Source of the DNA: Aliarcobacter sp.
GTDB lineage: Bacteria; Campylobacterota; Campylobacteria; Campylobacterales; Arcobacteraceae
Length of the DNA: 64,000 nucleotides
Assembly: GCA_028690445.1 (NCBI GenBank)
Contig: JAQVBE010000005.1
Coordinates: 1-64,000, forward strand
Reading direction: 5' to 3'
The notes under the pieces were generated by a model. That model ran no database searches. It worked only from the letters and a program-made list of their open reading frames with translations, and was not told where the DNA came from. How positions within the stretch are numbered: position 1 is the first letter of the stretch; each line of letters opens with the position of its first letter. Below are positions 7,249 to 16,912 of the stretch, piece by piece. The translations under genes were made by a program, and so were the position numbers.

Positions 7249-8514
7249 TTATAAAATATTTTTATCTAACCAATCAGCCCACCAATGCATCAATTCTTTT
7301 TTTTCTTCAAAATATTTCATTTTAGAACTTCTATTATAAGAGGCTTTAACTTGATTTCGTTCCACATGTGCTAAACAAGATTCAATAATATCACTGTTAA
7401 ATCCATGTTCTTTTACTTTTTCATGACATATTGTTGAAAATGTAGACCTAAATCCATGTGTACAATGTCTATTTTTATATCCTAACTTCATCAAAGAATG
7501 ATTTAATGTTGCAGTATTGATACATTTAAGATTTGAAGTAGGAGAGGGGAATACATATTTACTTTTATGTGCTGAAAAAGGCTCAATACTTTTTAATATT
7601 TCAATAGCTTGTTTAGACAGAGGCATAATAAAATCTTTTTTAGTTTTCATTTTATTAGCTGGAATATCTAATGTTTCTGTTTCAAAATTTATTTCTTTCC
7701 ATTGAAGTGAACATAAATTAAAAGGTCTTAGAGCAATATATGGAGCTAAATTTAAAGCTATAATTGTTGTTATATCTGCTTTAAATAAATCTTCAAAAGC
7801 TTTAATATCTTGCATTAGTTCTTTTGTTTCATTTTCATTTGTAATAGCATTATAATGATTATCTTTTGTAGATATAAGTATGTTTTTTTTATCAATATCT
7901 GCAATGATATTATGTTTTACATAGTTATAAGTAACTGCAAATTTATATATTCTATTAAAATTACCCATTAATTTTTCAGTGGAACCAAAAAGTTCTTTTT
8001 GATTCATTCTATCAATGATATTTAAAATATCACTTATTATAATAGTTTCTATAGGTTTATTTCCTATATATGGATAAGCATGATTTTCAATTAGATTTAT
8101 AACTTTTTTAAGAGTTGTTTCTTGCCATTCAATTTTCATTCGAGAAAGCCATTTTTCACAAATATTTTTAAATGTGTTATCAGTATTTATATTTGATAAA
8201 TTTTTATCAATAATAGGATTTATTTTTTGTTTTAAAAGTTCTCTTGTTTTATCTCTTAGAGTTCTAGCTTCACTTAATGATGTTTCAGGATAAACACCAA
8301 AACTCATAGATTTTCTTTTGTTTTCAAAAGTAAAGTCAAATCTAAAAAATTTTGTACCATTTGTTTTTACAACTAAATATAAACTTTGTCCGTCACTTAA
8401 TTTATATTCTTTTTCTTTTGGTTTAGATGCTTTAATTTCTTTATCAGTAAGGGGTTTTACAACTTTTGGCATTTTTACGGTATCACTTTTAAATAAATTG
8501 TTTAGTACCGTCAA
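7249..8514 (-). CDS. P4-type tyrosine integrase (site-specific recombinase)
   Basis: A 421-residue recombinase with the DUF4102-type N-terminal arm domain (LTDKEIKASKPKEKEYKLSD, then LYLVV...KFFRFDF), a core-binding domain, and a catalytic domain with R263 (ALRPFNL), a lysine at about 288-293, H353-GF-R356, H383 (LAHVERN) and nucleophile Y393 (ASYNRS). All catalytic residues are present, so it is probably active. It ends the mobile island and lies 123 bp from the 3' end of ssrA, a classic target for this family. A downstream ATG (MPKVVK, residue 15) is an alternative start. Confidence 0.92.
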   Translation of the reverse strand: MTVLNNLFKSDTVKMPKVVKPLTDKEIKASKPKEKEYKLSDGQSLYLVVKTNGTKFFRFDFTFENKRKSMSFGVYPETSLSEARTLRDKTRELLKQKINPIIDKNLSNINTDNTFKNICEKWLSRMKIEWQETTLKKVINLIENHAYPYIGNKPIETIIISDILNIIDRMNQKELFGSTEKLMGNFNRIYKFAVTYNYVKHNIIADIDKKNILISTKDNHYNAITNENETKELMQDIKAFEDLFKADITTIIALNLAPYIALRPFNLCSLQWKEINFETETLDIPANKMKTKKDFIMPLSKQAIEILKSIEPFSAHKSKYVFPSPTSNLKCINTATLNHSLMKLGYKNRHCTHGFRSTFSTICHEKVKEHGFNSDIIESCLAHVERNQVKASYNRSSKMKYFEEKKELMHWWADWLDKNIL

Positions 8515-8582
8515 GATTACCGTAAAAAATCTTAGAAAGTATTAAATTTGATAAGAACACTGTAGAATGATTTGGAATATTA

Positions 8583-8602
8583 AGCTTCGATAAAATCGAG
8601 CT
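8583..8602. other. Hairpin between the integrase and the ssrA 3' end
   Basis: AAGCTTCGAT at 8583-8592 faces ATCGAGCTT at 8596-8604 across AAA, giving an 8-9 bp stem with one mismatch. It is not followed by a T-run on either strand, so it is not a textbook terminator. It could aid ssrA 3' processing, or be a recombinase or excisionase binding site. Confidence 0.4.
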
Positions 8603-8637
8603 TCTTAGATGAATTTGGAAGTTATAATTATAAGTAT

Positions 8638-9023
8638 TGGTGGAGAAGACGGGAATCGAACCCGTGTCTTAAAATATCTGACTTTAATATCTATACATGC
8701 TTTTTAGTAGTTTGATTTAATTTAAATAAAGTACAACTAAACTTTAAATAAACGATCTTTTATTTATTGGTCCTGACTTAAAAGATAATTATCAAGATAT
8801 ATCTGTTTGTTTTGTTATACTTCAAACCCTACTCTAACAGCTAATCTGTAGGTGAAGCAGAACCCGTTTCGATTAAGAAACGAGGGGAGCTTTACGCTGC
8901 AACCCTCATAGGAACATAATTGCTATTATTTGCATTTAAACATTTTTTTGAGCCGCTTAACGATATGCTCAGACCGACATGCAACTAAAATCAAAATACT
9001 CTAATCGAAGCCAAAACTTCCCC
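8638..9023 (-). ncRNA. ssrA: Transfer-messenger RNA (tmRNA)
   Basis: Read on the minus strand, the RNA starts GGGGAAG at 9023 and ends CTTCTCCACCA at 8638; these ends pair as a tRNA-like acceptor stem with one G-U, and GGGTTCGATTCCC near the 3' end forms the T-arm. A tag frame follows: GCA at 8931-8933 through TAA at 8892-8894 encodes ANNSNYVPMRVAA. tmRNA with SmpB frees stalled ribosomes and marks the incomplete protein for proteolysis; ClpP is encoded at 15283. The encoded CCA and 3' end face the integrase, so the island is integrated at this gene's 3' end. Confidence 0.95.
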
Positions 9024-9042
9024 ATAAGTATTTAGATTTGGA

Positions 9043-9048
9043 ATTATA
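9043..9048 (-). promoter_or_regulatory. Probable -10 box of ssrA
   Basis: On the minus strand TGATTATAAT (an extended -10 element) ends 19 bases before the mature 5' G. This distance fits a short leader removed by RNase P. Confidence 0.45.
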
Positions 9049-9210
9049 ATCATTTAATATTAAAAGCATATTTAAATTCTTGAACACAATCAGTTAAAAT
9101 TAATGTTAATTGTAATCAAATTGTTACTAAATGGTAATTTTAAACCGTTTTATCCATTCTTATATTTAAAAATAGTACAATGAATACATAAAAATATATC
9201 GGAGTGAATA

Positions 9211-10404
9211 ATGAGCAAAAAAGGTATTTTAATTATTGGGGCAGGTGGAGTAAGTAGAGTTGCAACTGTTAAATGTGCAATGAATATTGACACTTTTGAA
9301 AAGATTACATTAGCATCAAGAACAGTTTCTAAATGTGAATCTATGGCTGCTGATATTTTAAAAAATCAAGGTGTAAAAATAGATGTAGCTAGCGTTGATG
9401 CTGACAATGTTGATGAATTAGTAAAATTAATAGAAAAAGTAAATCCAAAATTAGTATTAAATGTAGCGTTACCTTATCAAGATTTAACAATTATGGACGC
9501 TTGTACAAAATGTAAAGTTGATTATGTAGATACTGCAAACTATGAACATCCAGATGAAGCTAAATTTGAATACAAATTACAATGGGCTAGAGATAATCAA
9601 TTTAAAGAAGCTGGAATTATGGCTCTTTTAGGTTCAGGTTTTGACCCAGGTGTAACAGGAGTATTTTGTGCATATGCTCAACAAAATCTTTTTGATGAAA
9701 TTCATACAATAGATATTATGGATTGTAATGCAGGGGACCATGGTTATAAATTTGCTACAAACTTTAATCCAGAAATCAATTTAAGAGAAGTATCTGCAAA
9801 TGGTAGATATTGGGAAAATGGACAATGGATTGAAACAACCCCATTAGAAATCAGAGTTGACCATGATTATCCTGAAGTTGGTGTTAAACCATCATATTTA
9901 CTTTACCATGAAGAGTTAGAATCATTAGTTAAAAATATCAAAGGATTAAAAAGAATTAGATTCTTTATGACATTTGGTGATGCTTATATTCAACATATGA
10001 ATTGTTTACAAAATGTTGGAATGTTAGGAATTGAGCCAGTTATGCATAAAGGTGTAATGATTACTCCAATCGAATTTTTAACTACATTATTACCAGATCC
10101 TGCAAGCCTTGGGCCAAGAACTGTTGGTAAAACAAATATTGGTTGTATCATTGAAGGTATCAAAGATGGAAAACCAAAAAAAGTTTACATCTATAATATT
10201 TGTGATCATCAAGAGTGTTATAAAGAAACAGGAGCACAAGCTGTAAGTTATACAACAGGAGTTCCAGCAATGATTGGTTCTAAATTACTTTATAAAGGTA
10301 TTTGGAAAAATCAAGGTGTATTTAATATCGAAGAATTTGATGCAAAACCATTTATGGATGAATTAATGACTCAAGGTCTTCCTTGGAAGATTTTAGAACT
10401 GTAA
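9211..10404 (+). CDS. Carboxynorspermidine dehydrogenase (saccharopine dehydrogenase-like)
   Basis: A 397-residue protein with an N-terminal Rossmann fold ([11 protein letters not shown], residues 5-15) and the saccharopine dehydrogenase catalytic domain ([24 protein letters not shown]). In Vibrio and Campylobacterota this family (CANSDH, Lys1-like) joins aspartate semialdehyde with a diamine, using NADPH, to make carboxynorspermidine or carboxyspermidine. The decarboxylase for that product is two genes downstream, which supports the assignment. SD CGGAG precedes the ATG. A strong hairpin covers the stop codon. Cytoplasmic. Confidence 0.88.
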   Translation: MSKKGILIIGAGGVSRVATVKCAMNIDTFEKITLASRTVSKCESMAADILKNQGVKIDVASVDADNVDELVKLIEKVNPKLVLNVALPYQDLTIMDACTKCKVDYVDTANYEHPDEAKFEYKLQWARDNQFKEAGIMALLGSGFDPGVTGVFCAYAQQNLFDEIHTIDIMDCNAGDHGYKFATNFNPEINLREVSANGRYWENGQWIETTPLEIRVDHDYPEVGVKPSYLLYHEELESLVKNIKGLKRIRFFMTFGDAYIQHMNCLQNVGMLGIEPVMHKGVMITPIEFLTTLLPDPASLGPRTVGKTNIGCIIEGIKDGKPKKVYIYNICDHQECYKETGAQAVSYTTGVPAMIGSKLLYKGIWKNQGVFNIEEFDAKPFMDELMTQGLPWKILEL

Positions 10405-10417
10405 TCTAGTTCTAAAA
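10391..10417 (+). terminator. Hairpin over the dehydrogenase stop codon, possible attenuator
   Basis: TTTTAGAACT at 10391-10400 and AGTTCTAAAA at 10408-10417 form a perfect 10-bp stem with a 7-base loop containing the TAA stop. There is no T-run after it, so full termination is doubtful; partial attenuation or mRNA stabilisation upstream of the rubredoxin gene is more likely. Confidence 0.4.
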
Positions 10418-10435
10418 TCTATAAAGAGATTTAAA

Positions 10436-10600
10436 ATGCAAAAGTATATTTGTACAATTTGTGATTATATTTATGACCCAGCATTGGGTGATCCAGATTC
10501 TGGAATTGTTGCAGGAACTGCATTTGAAGATTTACCGCAAGATTGGGAATGTCCAACTTGTGGTGTAAAAAAAGAGGATTTTGAGCCACTTGAAGACTAA
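10436..10600 (+). CDS. Rubredoxin
   Basis: A 54-residue protein, [15 protein letters not shown].., with two CxxC knuckles: C6-x-x-C9 and C39-PT-C42 followed by GV.K..FE. The four cysteines bind one iron atom; rubredoxins carry single electrons in the cytoplasm, often to oxygen- or peroxide-reducing enzymes. Length and spacing are exactly those of the family. It lies 31 bp after the carboxynorspermidine dehydrogenase and its 3' end overlaps the start of nspC, so it is part of the polyamine operon. No functional link between rubredoxin and polyamine synthesis is evident from the sequence. Confidence 0.93.
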   Translation: MQKYICTICDYIYDPALGDPDSGIVAGTAFEDLPQDWECPTCGVKKEDFEPLED

Positions 10601-11738
10601 TAATTTAATAGTAGATAGTTTTGACAAACTACCAAGCCCAAGTTATGTATGTGAAGAAAAACTTTTAGAAAATAATTTAAAACTTCTAAAAAGAATTCAA
10701 GATGAAGCAGATGTAAATATTCTTTTAGCATTAAAAGGTTTTGCATTATGGTCAACTTTTGATTTATGTAAAAAATATTTAAAAGGTTGTTGTGCATCTG
10801 GACTTCATGAAGCAATTTTAGCAAAAGAAGAGTTTGGAGGAGAAGTTCACACTTATTCTGCTGCTTTTAAAGATGATGAAATTGATGAAATTATTTCATT
10901 ATCAAACCATTTGGTTTTTAACTCATTTAATCAACTAAAAAGATATAAAGATAAAGCTTTTGGAAAAGTATCTTTAGGAATTAGATTAAATCCTGAATAC
11001 TCAAGCGTTGAAGTTGATTTATATAATCCTTGTGCACCATTTTCAAGACTGGGAACTACGAAAGCAAATTTTGATGAGTCTTTATTAGAATATTTAGATG
11101 GTTTTCATTTTCATGCACTTTGTGAACAAAATGTTGACGCTTTAGAGGGTGCTTTAGCTGCATTTGAAAAGAATTTTTCTCAATATTTTGATAAGTTAAA
11201 ATGGGTAAATTTTGGTGGTGGACATCATATTACAAGAGCTGATTATGATGTTGAGGGCTTAATTAAACTTCTAAAAGATTTTAAATCAAGATACCCTCAT
11301 TTAAAAGTTTATTTAGAACCTGGTGAAGCTGTTGGTTGGCAAACAGGTTATTTAGTAGGAACTGTACTTGATATTATAAATAATGGTATGAATTTAGTTA
11401 TTTTAGATACAAGTGCAGAAGCTCATATGCCAGATACTCTTGCAATGCCTTATAGAGCGATGATTAGAAATTCAGCCCTTGCACTTGAAAAAAAACATAC
11501 TTATAGACTTGGTGGAAATACTTGTTTAGCTGGTGACATTATTGGAGATTACTCTTTTGATGAGCCTTTAGAAGTTGGAGATAAAATCATTTTTGAAGAT
11601 ATGATTCATTATACGATGGTAAAAACAACTACATTTAATGGGATAAAATTACCATCAATTGTGATAAAACATGATGAAAATAGTTATCAAATTGTAAAAA
11701 ACTTTGGTTATAATGATTACAAAATGAGACTTTCATAG
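10581..11738 (+). CDS. nspC: Carboxynorspermidine/carboxyspermidine decarboxylase
   Basis: A 385-residue fold-III PLP decarboxylase: PLP lysine K52 in [20 protein letters not shown], the FGGGHHI phosphate-binding loop, the LEPGEA motif, and CLAGD near the second active-site half. It removes CO2 from carboxynorspermidine or carboxyspermidine to give norspermidine or spermidine. Start: no ATG is usable; TTG at 10581 overlaps rubredoxin by 20 bp, and TTG at 10590 is better spaced from AAAGAGGA at 10571. Either start implies translational coupling. With the dehydrogenase at 9211 it completes the alternative polyamine pathway. Confidence 0.9.
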   Translation: MSHLKTNNLIVDSFDKLPSPSYVCEEKLLENNLKLLKRIQDEADVNILLALKGFALWSTFDLCKKYLKGCCASGLHEAILAKEEFGGEVHTYSAAFKDDEIDEIISLSNHLVFNSFNQLKRYKDKAFGKVSLGIRLNPEYSSVEVDLYNPCAPFSRLGTTKANFDESLLEYLDGFHFHALCEQNVDALEGALAAFEKNFSQYFDKLKWVNFGGGHHITRADYDVEGLIKLLKDFKSRYPHLKVYLEPGEAVGWQTGYLVGTVLDIINNGMNLVILDTSAEAHMPDTLAMPYRAMIRNSALALEKKHTYRLGGNTCLAGDIIGDYSFDEPLEVGDKIIFEDMIHYTMVKTTTFNGIKLPSIVIKHDENSYQIVKNFGYNDYKMRLS

Positions 11739-11746
11739 GAGATTGG

Positions 11747-12691
11747 ATGACGGGGCACGAAAGAAATATTATTGATCACGAATTTTCAGACATGGAAGTA
11801 ATTGATAGTAAAAAATCGATAAAACATGATTATAAAGATAAAAGTAGAAAAAGAGAAAAGTTAGAAAAAAAAGAAGAAGATGGGACTAAAAAAGTTCAGA
11901 TTTGGGTTAGAGAAGAGACTTTAGAATATGAACAAGAGTTGACAAAACTTCAAATTGAACTTTTAAAACTTCAAAATCATGTAAAAGAAGAAGGTTTAAA
12001 AGTTTTGATGATTTTTGAAGGTAGAGATGCTGCTGGAAAAGGTGGAACTATAAAAAGAATTACAGAACATCTTAATCCTAGGGGTGCTAGAGTTGTTGCT
12101 TTAGAAAAACCAAGTGATATAGAAAGAACTCAATGGTATTTTCAAAGATATACTCAATATCTTCCAAGTGCTGGTGAAATAGTTTTATTTGATAGGTCTT
12201 GGTACAACAGAGCTGGAGTTGAGCCTGTTATGGGATTTTGTACAACAGAAGAACATCATGAATTTTTAAGAGAAGTTCCTGAATTTGAAAAGATGTTAGT
12301 AAAATCTGGAATTATTTTGTTTAAATTTTATTTTTCAGTATCAAAAAAAGAGCAAGCAAAAAGATTTAAAAAAAGAGAAATAGATCCTTTAAAACAGTAT
12401 AAACTTTCTCCTGTAGATAAAGAATCACAAAATTTATGGGATAAATATACAATTGCCAAATTTTCTATGTTAATGGCTTCAAATACGGACAATGCCCCTT
12501 GGACAATAATTAAAAGTGATGATAAAAAAAGAGCTAGATTAAATTGTATAAGACATATTTTATCAAATCTTGAATATGAAAAGAAAACTGAAAGTAAAGA
12601 TTTTTTTAAAATTGATAAAGATATTTTGATAAGTGGTACACAAGAGATAGAGAATATGGAACATGATCATAAATTAGAGAAGGTATATTAA
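11747..12691 (+). CDS. Polyphosphate kinase 2 family protein
   Basis: A 314-residue PPK2: a charged N-terminal region (about 1-60), then the P-loop kinase core with Walker A GRDAAGKGG at 92-100, EKPSDIERTQWYFQRY, the lid and Walker B segment VLFDRSWYNRAGVEPVMGF, and RFKKREIDPLKQYKLSP. PPK2 enzymes move phosphate between polyphosphate and nucleoside di- or monophosphates, mostly toward NTP synthesis. Eight bp after nspC with SD AGGAG, and immediately followed by a second PPK2, so all may be cotranscribed. The direction and nucleotide preference cannot be read here. Confidence 0.92.
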   Translation: MTGHERNIIDHEFSDMEVIDSKKSIKHDYKDKSRKREKLEKKEEDGTKKVQIWVREETLEYEQELTKLQIELLKLQNHVKEEGLKVLMIFEGRDAAGKGGTIKRITEHLNPRGARVVALEKPSDIERTQWYFQRYTQYLPSAGEIVLFDRSWYNRAGVEPVMGFCTTEEHHEFLREVPEFEKMLVKSGIILFKFYFSVSKKEQAKRFKKREIDPLKQYKLSPVDKESQNLWDKYTIAKFSMLMASNTDNAPWTIIKSDDKKRARLNCIRHILSNLEYEKKTESKDFFKIDKDILISGTQEIENMEHDHKLEKVY

Positions 12692-12692
12692 T

Positions 12693-13823
12693 ATGAATTT
12701 AGGTGATTTTGAAAAAACAAATATTAGTGGATTATATATTTCAAAAGAGAATCATCCTGAATTTGGTAATAAATATATAGCTAGATTTCAACATGATAAA
12801 AAGAGATATGTAAAGGTTTTAGGTTATACCAATAAGGATAACTTAACTAGAAAAGATGCTATTGAGTTATTTAAAGAGTTTAAAGATTCTATCGTATCAA
12901 AATCTGAAGTGAAAATTGAAGAAAGAGTAGAGGAAAAAAAATTGCTGATAAAAGATAAAGATAATGAAATTTTAAAAACATTAAAAGAAGAAAATGACTT
13001 TTTAAAATCAATTTTAGGTAATTATGAGAAATTAAATCCTCATGTTTTATCAGAGGGAATTCAGAAAATTTATGATTTGGAAGCTTTGAAAAAATATCAA
13101 ATTGAATTAATAAAGCTTCAAAATTATTTAGAAAAAGAAAATAAAAGAATGATTATTATTTTTGAAGGAAGAGATGCTTCTGGAAAAGGTGGTGCTATTA
13201 GAAGAATTACTAGATATATGAATAATAAACATTATAGAGTAGTAGCTTTAGGAAAACCGACAGAAACGCAAAAAAACCAATGGTTTTTACAAAGATATAT
13301 CACTCATTTCCCAACAGGTGGAGAAGTGGTTTTATTCGATAGAAGCTGGTATAATAGAGCTATGGTTGAGCCAATTTTTGGATTTTGTACACATGAAGAA
13401 CATGAAATTTTCATGGAAGATGTCGTTAATTTTGAACAAGATTTAGTAAGACAAGGAATGGTTTTAATTAAACTTTATTTTTCAGTTTCTAAAGAAGAAC
13501 AAAAAAGAAGATTTGAAAGAAGAATTGAAGATCCTTTGCGACAATGGAAATTCTCAGAAGTTGATATGCAAGCTCAAGATTTATGGGATGAGTTTTCAGA
13601 GAAAAAATATGAGATGTTAAGACGAACTACTTCAAGAAGTGCACCTTGGCATATTGTAAGAAGTGATGATAAACATAAAGCAAGACTTGAAGCTATGAAA
13701 ATTATTTTAAATTCTGTTGATTATGATGGAAGAAATTATTCATTAGATTTTGATGCAAATGAAGAGATTAATATTTCTGTTCAAAAAGAACTTCTACAAA
13801 TGAGAAAATCAAAAGATTATTAA
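12693..13823 (+). CDS. PPK2 family kinase with integrase-arm-like N-terminal domain
   Basis: A 376-residue protein in three parts. Residues 1-65 (ISGLYI...NKYIARF...KRYVKVLGY..LTRKDAIELFKEFK) look like the AP2-type arm DNA-binding domain found at the N-terminus of tyrosine integrases. Residues 70-112 are a charged coiled coil. Residues 125-350 are a PPK2 core with Walker A GRDASGKGG (159-167), VLFDRSWYNRAMVEP and RRIEDPLRQWKFSE. The kinase part parallels its upstream neighbour, so the pair probably arose by duplication. The extra domain suggests nucleic-acid or protein binding, which is inference. Confidence 0.85.
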   Translation: MNLGDFEKTNISGLYISKENHPEFGNKYIARFQHDKKRYVKVLGYTNKDNLTRKDAIELFKEFKDSIVSKSEVKIEERVEEKKLLIKDKDNEILKTLKEENDFLKSILGNYEKLNPHVLSEGIQKIYDLEALKKYQIELIKLQNYLEKENKRMIIIFEGRDASGKGGAIRRITRYMNNKHYRVVALGKPTETQKNQWFLQRYITHFPTGGEVVLFDRSWYNRAMVEPIFGFCTHEEHEIFMEDVVNFEQDLVRQGMVLIKLYFSVSKEEQKRRFERRIEDPLRQWKFSEVDMQAQDLWDEFSEKKYEMLRRTTSRSAPWHIVRSDDKHKARLEAMKIILNSVDYDGRNYSLDFDANEEINISVQKELLQMRKSKDY

Positions 13824-13964
13824 ATCTCTTGATTTTTCATATAAAAAAACTAATTTAAACATACAAATTTCCTCACAGCTTTTTTTCAAATCGGCGTTTT
13901 ATAAAAACCTTAGTAATTTTTAGATAAAATCAGCGTTAAAATTATAACAATCGGAGTGAATTTA

Positions 13965-15266
13965 ATGGAATTTAGCGCAAATAAAGTTGATGGTGCAAAT
14001 GCTGTAATAACTGCAACTATCGCAAAAGAAGTAGTAGAATCAAATTTAGATAAAGTAGCTAAACAAGCTGCTAAAACTATGAATGTTCAAGGTTTTAGAA
14101 AAGGAAAAGTTCCTGTAGCTGTAATAAAACAAAGATTTGCTGATAAATTAAGAGAAGATGCAGAATCAGAAGCTTTAAGAAAAGTTTTAGGTGAAGCTTT
14201 AAAAGAGTTGAATATTTCAAATGCAGAGTTAATTGGTGAACCAATAATTTCAAAATTTGATAAAAAAGAAGATGGTTCTATTGATTTAGAAATTTTAGTT
14301 GCTTGTAAACCAACTATTGATTTAGGTGATTATAAATCATTACTTCCATCTGTTGTTGAAAAAGAAGTAGATGCAAAAGAAATTGATGCAAGATTAGAAG
14401 AGATTGCTAAATCATCTGCTCCTTTAGAAAAACTTGCTAAAAAAAGAGCTGTAAAAGATGGAGATCATGCTGTTATTGATTTTGAAGGTTTTGTTGATGG
14501 TCTTGCATTTGAAGGTGGAAAAGCTGAAAAATATCCATTACATATAGGTTCAGGTTCATTTATTCCAGGATTTGAAGAACAAGTTATTGGTATGAAATAT
14601 GAAGAGCAAAAAGATATTCTTGTAACTTTCCCTGAATCTTACCAAGCTAAAAACTTAGCTGGAAAAGAAGCTACATTTAAAGTAACTTTACATGAAATCC
14701 AAGAAAAAGTTGCAGCTGAATTAAATGATGAATTTGCACAAAAAATGTTACCTGGTGAAGAAAATGTAACAATTGATACTTTAAGAGAAAAAATTAAAGA
14801 ACAATTCAAAGCAGAAGCGATGAACAAATACTATAGAGAAGAGTTAAAACCTGCATATTTAGAAACTTTAGTTGAAAAATTACAATTTGCTTTACCAAAT
14901 TCTGTAGTTGATCAAGAAATTAACTATGCTTTAAATAATAAAGTAAGAACAATGAGCGAAGACGAAATTACAACTTTAAAAGAAAATGAATCAAAAGTTG
15001 AAGAAATCAGAAATGAATTAAAAGAAGATGCAGTTAATTCTGTAAAAGCTACATTTATTATTGATGCACTTGCTAAAGCTGAAAATATTCAAGTTTCAGA
15101 TCAAGAAGTAATGCAAGTTTTATATTATGAAGCAATGCAAATGGGACAAAATCCACAAGAACTTGTAAAACAATATCAAGAAGCTGGATACCTACCTGCA
15201 ATTAAAATGTCTATGATTGAAGAAAAAGTTATATCTAAATTATTAGATGAAAAATTAGGAAAATAA
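13965..15266 (+). CDS. tig: Trigger factor (ribosome-associated chaperone/prolyl isomerase)
   Basis: A 433-residue trigger factor: an N-terminal ribosome-binding domain with the signature [16 protein letters not shown] (about residues 43-58), a central FKBP-type PPIase domain ([30 protein letters not shown]), and a helical C-terminal chaperone domain. It binds at the ribosomal exit tunnel and shields nascent proteins. ATG at 13965 is chosen because GGAG (13953-13956) lies 8 bases upstream; a GTG at 13956 overlaps that site. Followed by clpP and def, a common grouping for protein maturation and turnover. Confidence 0.96.
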   Translation: MEFSANKVDGANAVITATIAKEVVESNLDKVAKQAAKTMNVQGFRKGKVPVAVIKQRFADKLREDAESEALRKVLGEALKELNISNAELIGEPIISKFDKKEDGSIDLEILVACKPTIDLGDYKSLLPSVVEKEVDAKEIDARLEEIAKSSAPLEKLAKKRAVKDGDHAVIDFEGFVDGLAFEGGKAEKYPLHIGSGSFIPGFEEQVIGMKYEEQKDILVTFPESYQAKNLAGKEATFKVTLHEIQEKVAAELNDEFAQKMLPGEENVTIDTLREKIKEQFKAEAMNKYYREELKPAYLETLVEKLQFALPNSVVDQEINYALNNKVRTMSEDEITTLKENESKVEEIRNELKEDAVNSVKATFIIDALAKAENIQVSDQEVMQVLYYEAMQMGQNPQELVKQYQEAGYLPAIKMSMIEEKVISKLLDEKLGK

Positions 15267-15282
15267 TAAGATAGGATTGATT

Positions 15283-15867
15283 ATGAGTTATATACCATAT
15301 GTAGTTGAGAAAAGTGGAAGAGGGGAAAGAAGTTACGATATTTATTCAAGACTTCTTAAAGATAGAATTATTATGTTAAGTGGAGAGGTAAATGATGCTG
15401 TAGCTTCAACTATTGTTGCTCAGTTACTTTTTCTTGAAGCTGAAGATCCAGATAAAGATATCTATTTATATATCAACTCTCCAGGTGGAGTAATTACTAG
15501 TGGTATGTCAATTTATGATACTATGAATTATATCAAGCCAGATGTTTGTACTATTTGTATAGGTCAAGCTGCATCTATGGGAGCATTTTTATTATCAGCT
15601 GGAACAAAAGGTAAAAGATACTCTTTACCAAATTCTAGAATAATGATTCACCAACCATCAGGTGGGGCGCAAGGTCAATCAACTGATATTCAGATTCAAG
15701 CTAAAGAAATTCAAAGAATGAAAGATAGTTTAAATGCGCTTATTGCAGAACAAACAGGTCATGATGTTTCAAAAATTGAACAAGATACTGAGAGAGATAA
15801 TTTCATGAGTGCTGATGAAGCTTGTACTTATGGATTAATTGATGAAGTTATAGCAAAGCATAAATAA
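15283..15867 (+). CDS. clpP: ATP-dependent Clp protease proteolytic subunit
   Basis: A 194-residue ClpP with the full catalytic triad in context: Ser in [10 protein letters not shown], His in [10 protein letters not shown] and Asp in [11 protein letters not shown]. It assembles as a 14-mer barrel that works with ClpX or ClpA, degrading among others tmRNA-tagged proteins. The ATG at 15283 is preferred over TTG 15277 because AGGA at 15273 gives normal spacing. Sixteen bp after tig, ten bp before def. Confidence 0.97.
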   Translation: MSYIPYVVEKSGRGERSYDIYSRLLKDRIIMLSGEVNDAVASTIVAQLLFLEAEDPDKDIYLYINSPGGVITSGMSIYDTMNYIKPDVCTICIGQAASMGAFLLSAGTKGKRYSLPNSRIMIHQPSGGAQGQSTDIQIQAKEIQRMKDSLNALIAEQTGHDVSKIEQDTERDNFMSADEACTYGLIDEVIAKHK

Positions 15868-15877
15868 GAAATTTTTT

Positions 15878-16393
15878 ATGATTAGAGAAGTTATAACTTA
15901 TCCAAATAAACTACTTCGAGTAAAATCAAAAGATGTGGAGCAATTCAATTCAGAATTGCACACTCTTTTAGAAGATATGTATGATACGATGATTGCAGAA
16001 GCTGGTGTTGGATTGGCTGCAATTCAAATAGCAATACCTTTAAATGTTTTGATTATAAATATTCCAAATGAAGAAGATATTCAAGAAAAAGACGAATTAA
16101 TAGAAGCAATAAACCCTGTTGTAACGCACAAAGATGGAACTCAAATATTTACTGAAGGTTGTTTAAGTGTTCCTGGTTTTAATGAAGATATAACAAGAGC
16201 ACAACATATTATCGTTGAATATTTTGATAGAAATGGAAATAAAAAAACTATGGAATGTGAAGATTTTTTAGCTGTTGCCTGGCAACATGAAATGGAACAT
16301 CTTGCAGGTCATTTGTTTATTGAAAATTTATCAATAATAAAAAGAAAAAAATTCGAAAAAGAGTGGAAAAAAAAGATAAAAGATAAAAATTAA
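15878..16393 (+). CDS. def: Peptide deformylase
   Basis: A 171-residue deformylase with the three family motifs: GVGLAAIQI (motif 1), EGCLSVPG (motif 2, metal-binding cysteine) and WQHEMEHLAGHLF (motif 3, HExxH). The usual HExDH aspartate is glutamate here, a conservative change next to the metal ligands. It removes the formyl group from the N-terminal methionine of new proteins at the ribosome, matching its position after trigger factor and clpP. No strong ribosome-binding site is seen, so translation may be coupled to clpP. Confidence 0.95.
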   Translation: MIREVITYPNKLLRVKSKDVEQFNSELHTLLEDMYDTMIAEAGVGLAAIQIAIPLNVLIINIPNEEDIQEKDELIEAINPVVTHKDGTQIFTEGCLSVPGFNEDITRAQHIIVEYFDRNGNKKTMECEDFLAVAWQHEMEHLAGHLFIENLSIIKRKKFEKEWKKKIKDKN

Positions 16394-16408
16394 TCTTTAT
16401 CTTTTTTA
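16372..16408. terminator. Bidirectional terminator after def
   Basis: AAAGATAAA-AGAT (16372-16384) pairs with ATC-TTTATCTTT (16393-16404) with a single bulge, followed by a T-run. It overlaps the def stop and serves the convergent gene at 16411. Confidence 0.6.
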
Positions 16409-16410
16409 TT

Positions 16411-16791
16411 TTATGCTTCAAAACCCTTTCTTAAAACACTAATAATCATTGAAAACAATAAACTGTTTGATAAAATCCAAATAAACCAAAAGAATATTTT
16501 TTCAAATTTACTAAAAAGAATATTTTTAAATAATAATGGGCAAGATTTGATTGCTAAATAAAAAAATATAGCAATTCCTAGATACATTGTATATTTATTT
16601 TGAGAAGCAAATAGTATTGTAATAAAAGAGATAAATGGCACAAAAATAGTTAAAGCAAAAAATTTACCATAAATTTTTCTTTTTTTATCTCCATCAAAAT
16701 ATCCAATGGTATGCCCACATTCGGGACAAACTGTTCCTAATCTTGATAATATTTCATGGTTACAGTCGGGGCAGTTTATAAGTGATGACAT
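16411..16791 (-). CDS. Zinc-ribbon membrane protein, unknown function
   Basis: A 126-residue protein. The N-terminus is a zinc ribbon (CPDCNHEIL..., then CPECGH, residues 8-27), followed by three probable membrane helices (about 44-62, 67-85 and 97-117). Zinc-ribbon plus membrane-helix proteins are common and poorly characterised; no enzyme motif is visible. It stands alone, convergent with def and divergent from comM. Confidence 0.7.
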   Translation of the reverse strand: MSSLINCPDCNHEILSRLGTVCPECGHTIGYFDGDKKRKIYGKFFALTIFVPFISFITILFASQNKYTMYLGIAIFFYLAIKSCPLLFKNILFSKFEKIFFWFIWILSNSLLFSMIISVLRKGFEA

Positions 16792-16912
16792 TGTTAAAAT
16801 TCCTAGATTTTTTTGCTTATTATAGCGAGTGTTGTTAAAAGAAGAGTCAATTTAGTTTTTAATATAAATAAAGATAATATATTAATTTATTACATTATTA
16901 AATGGTGAATTT

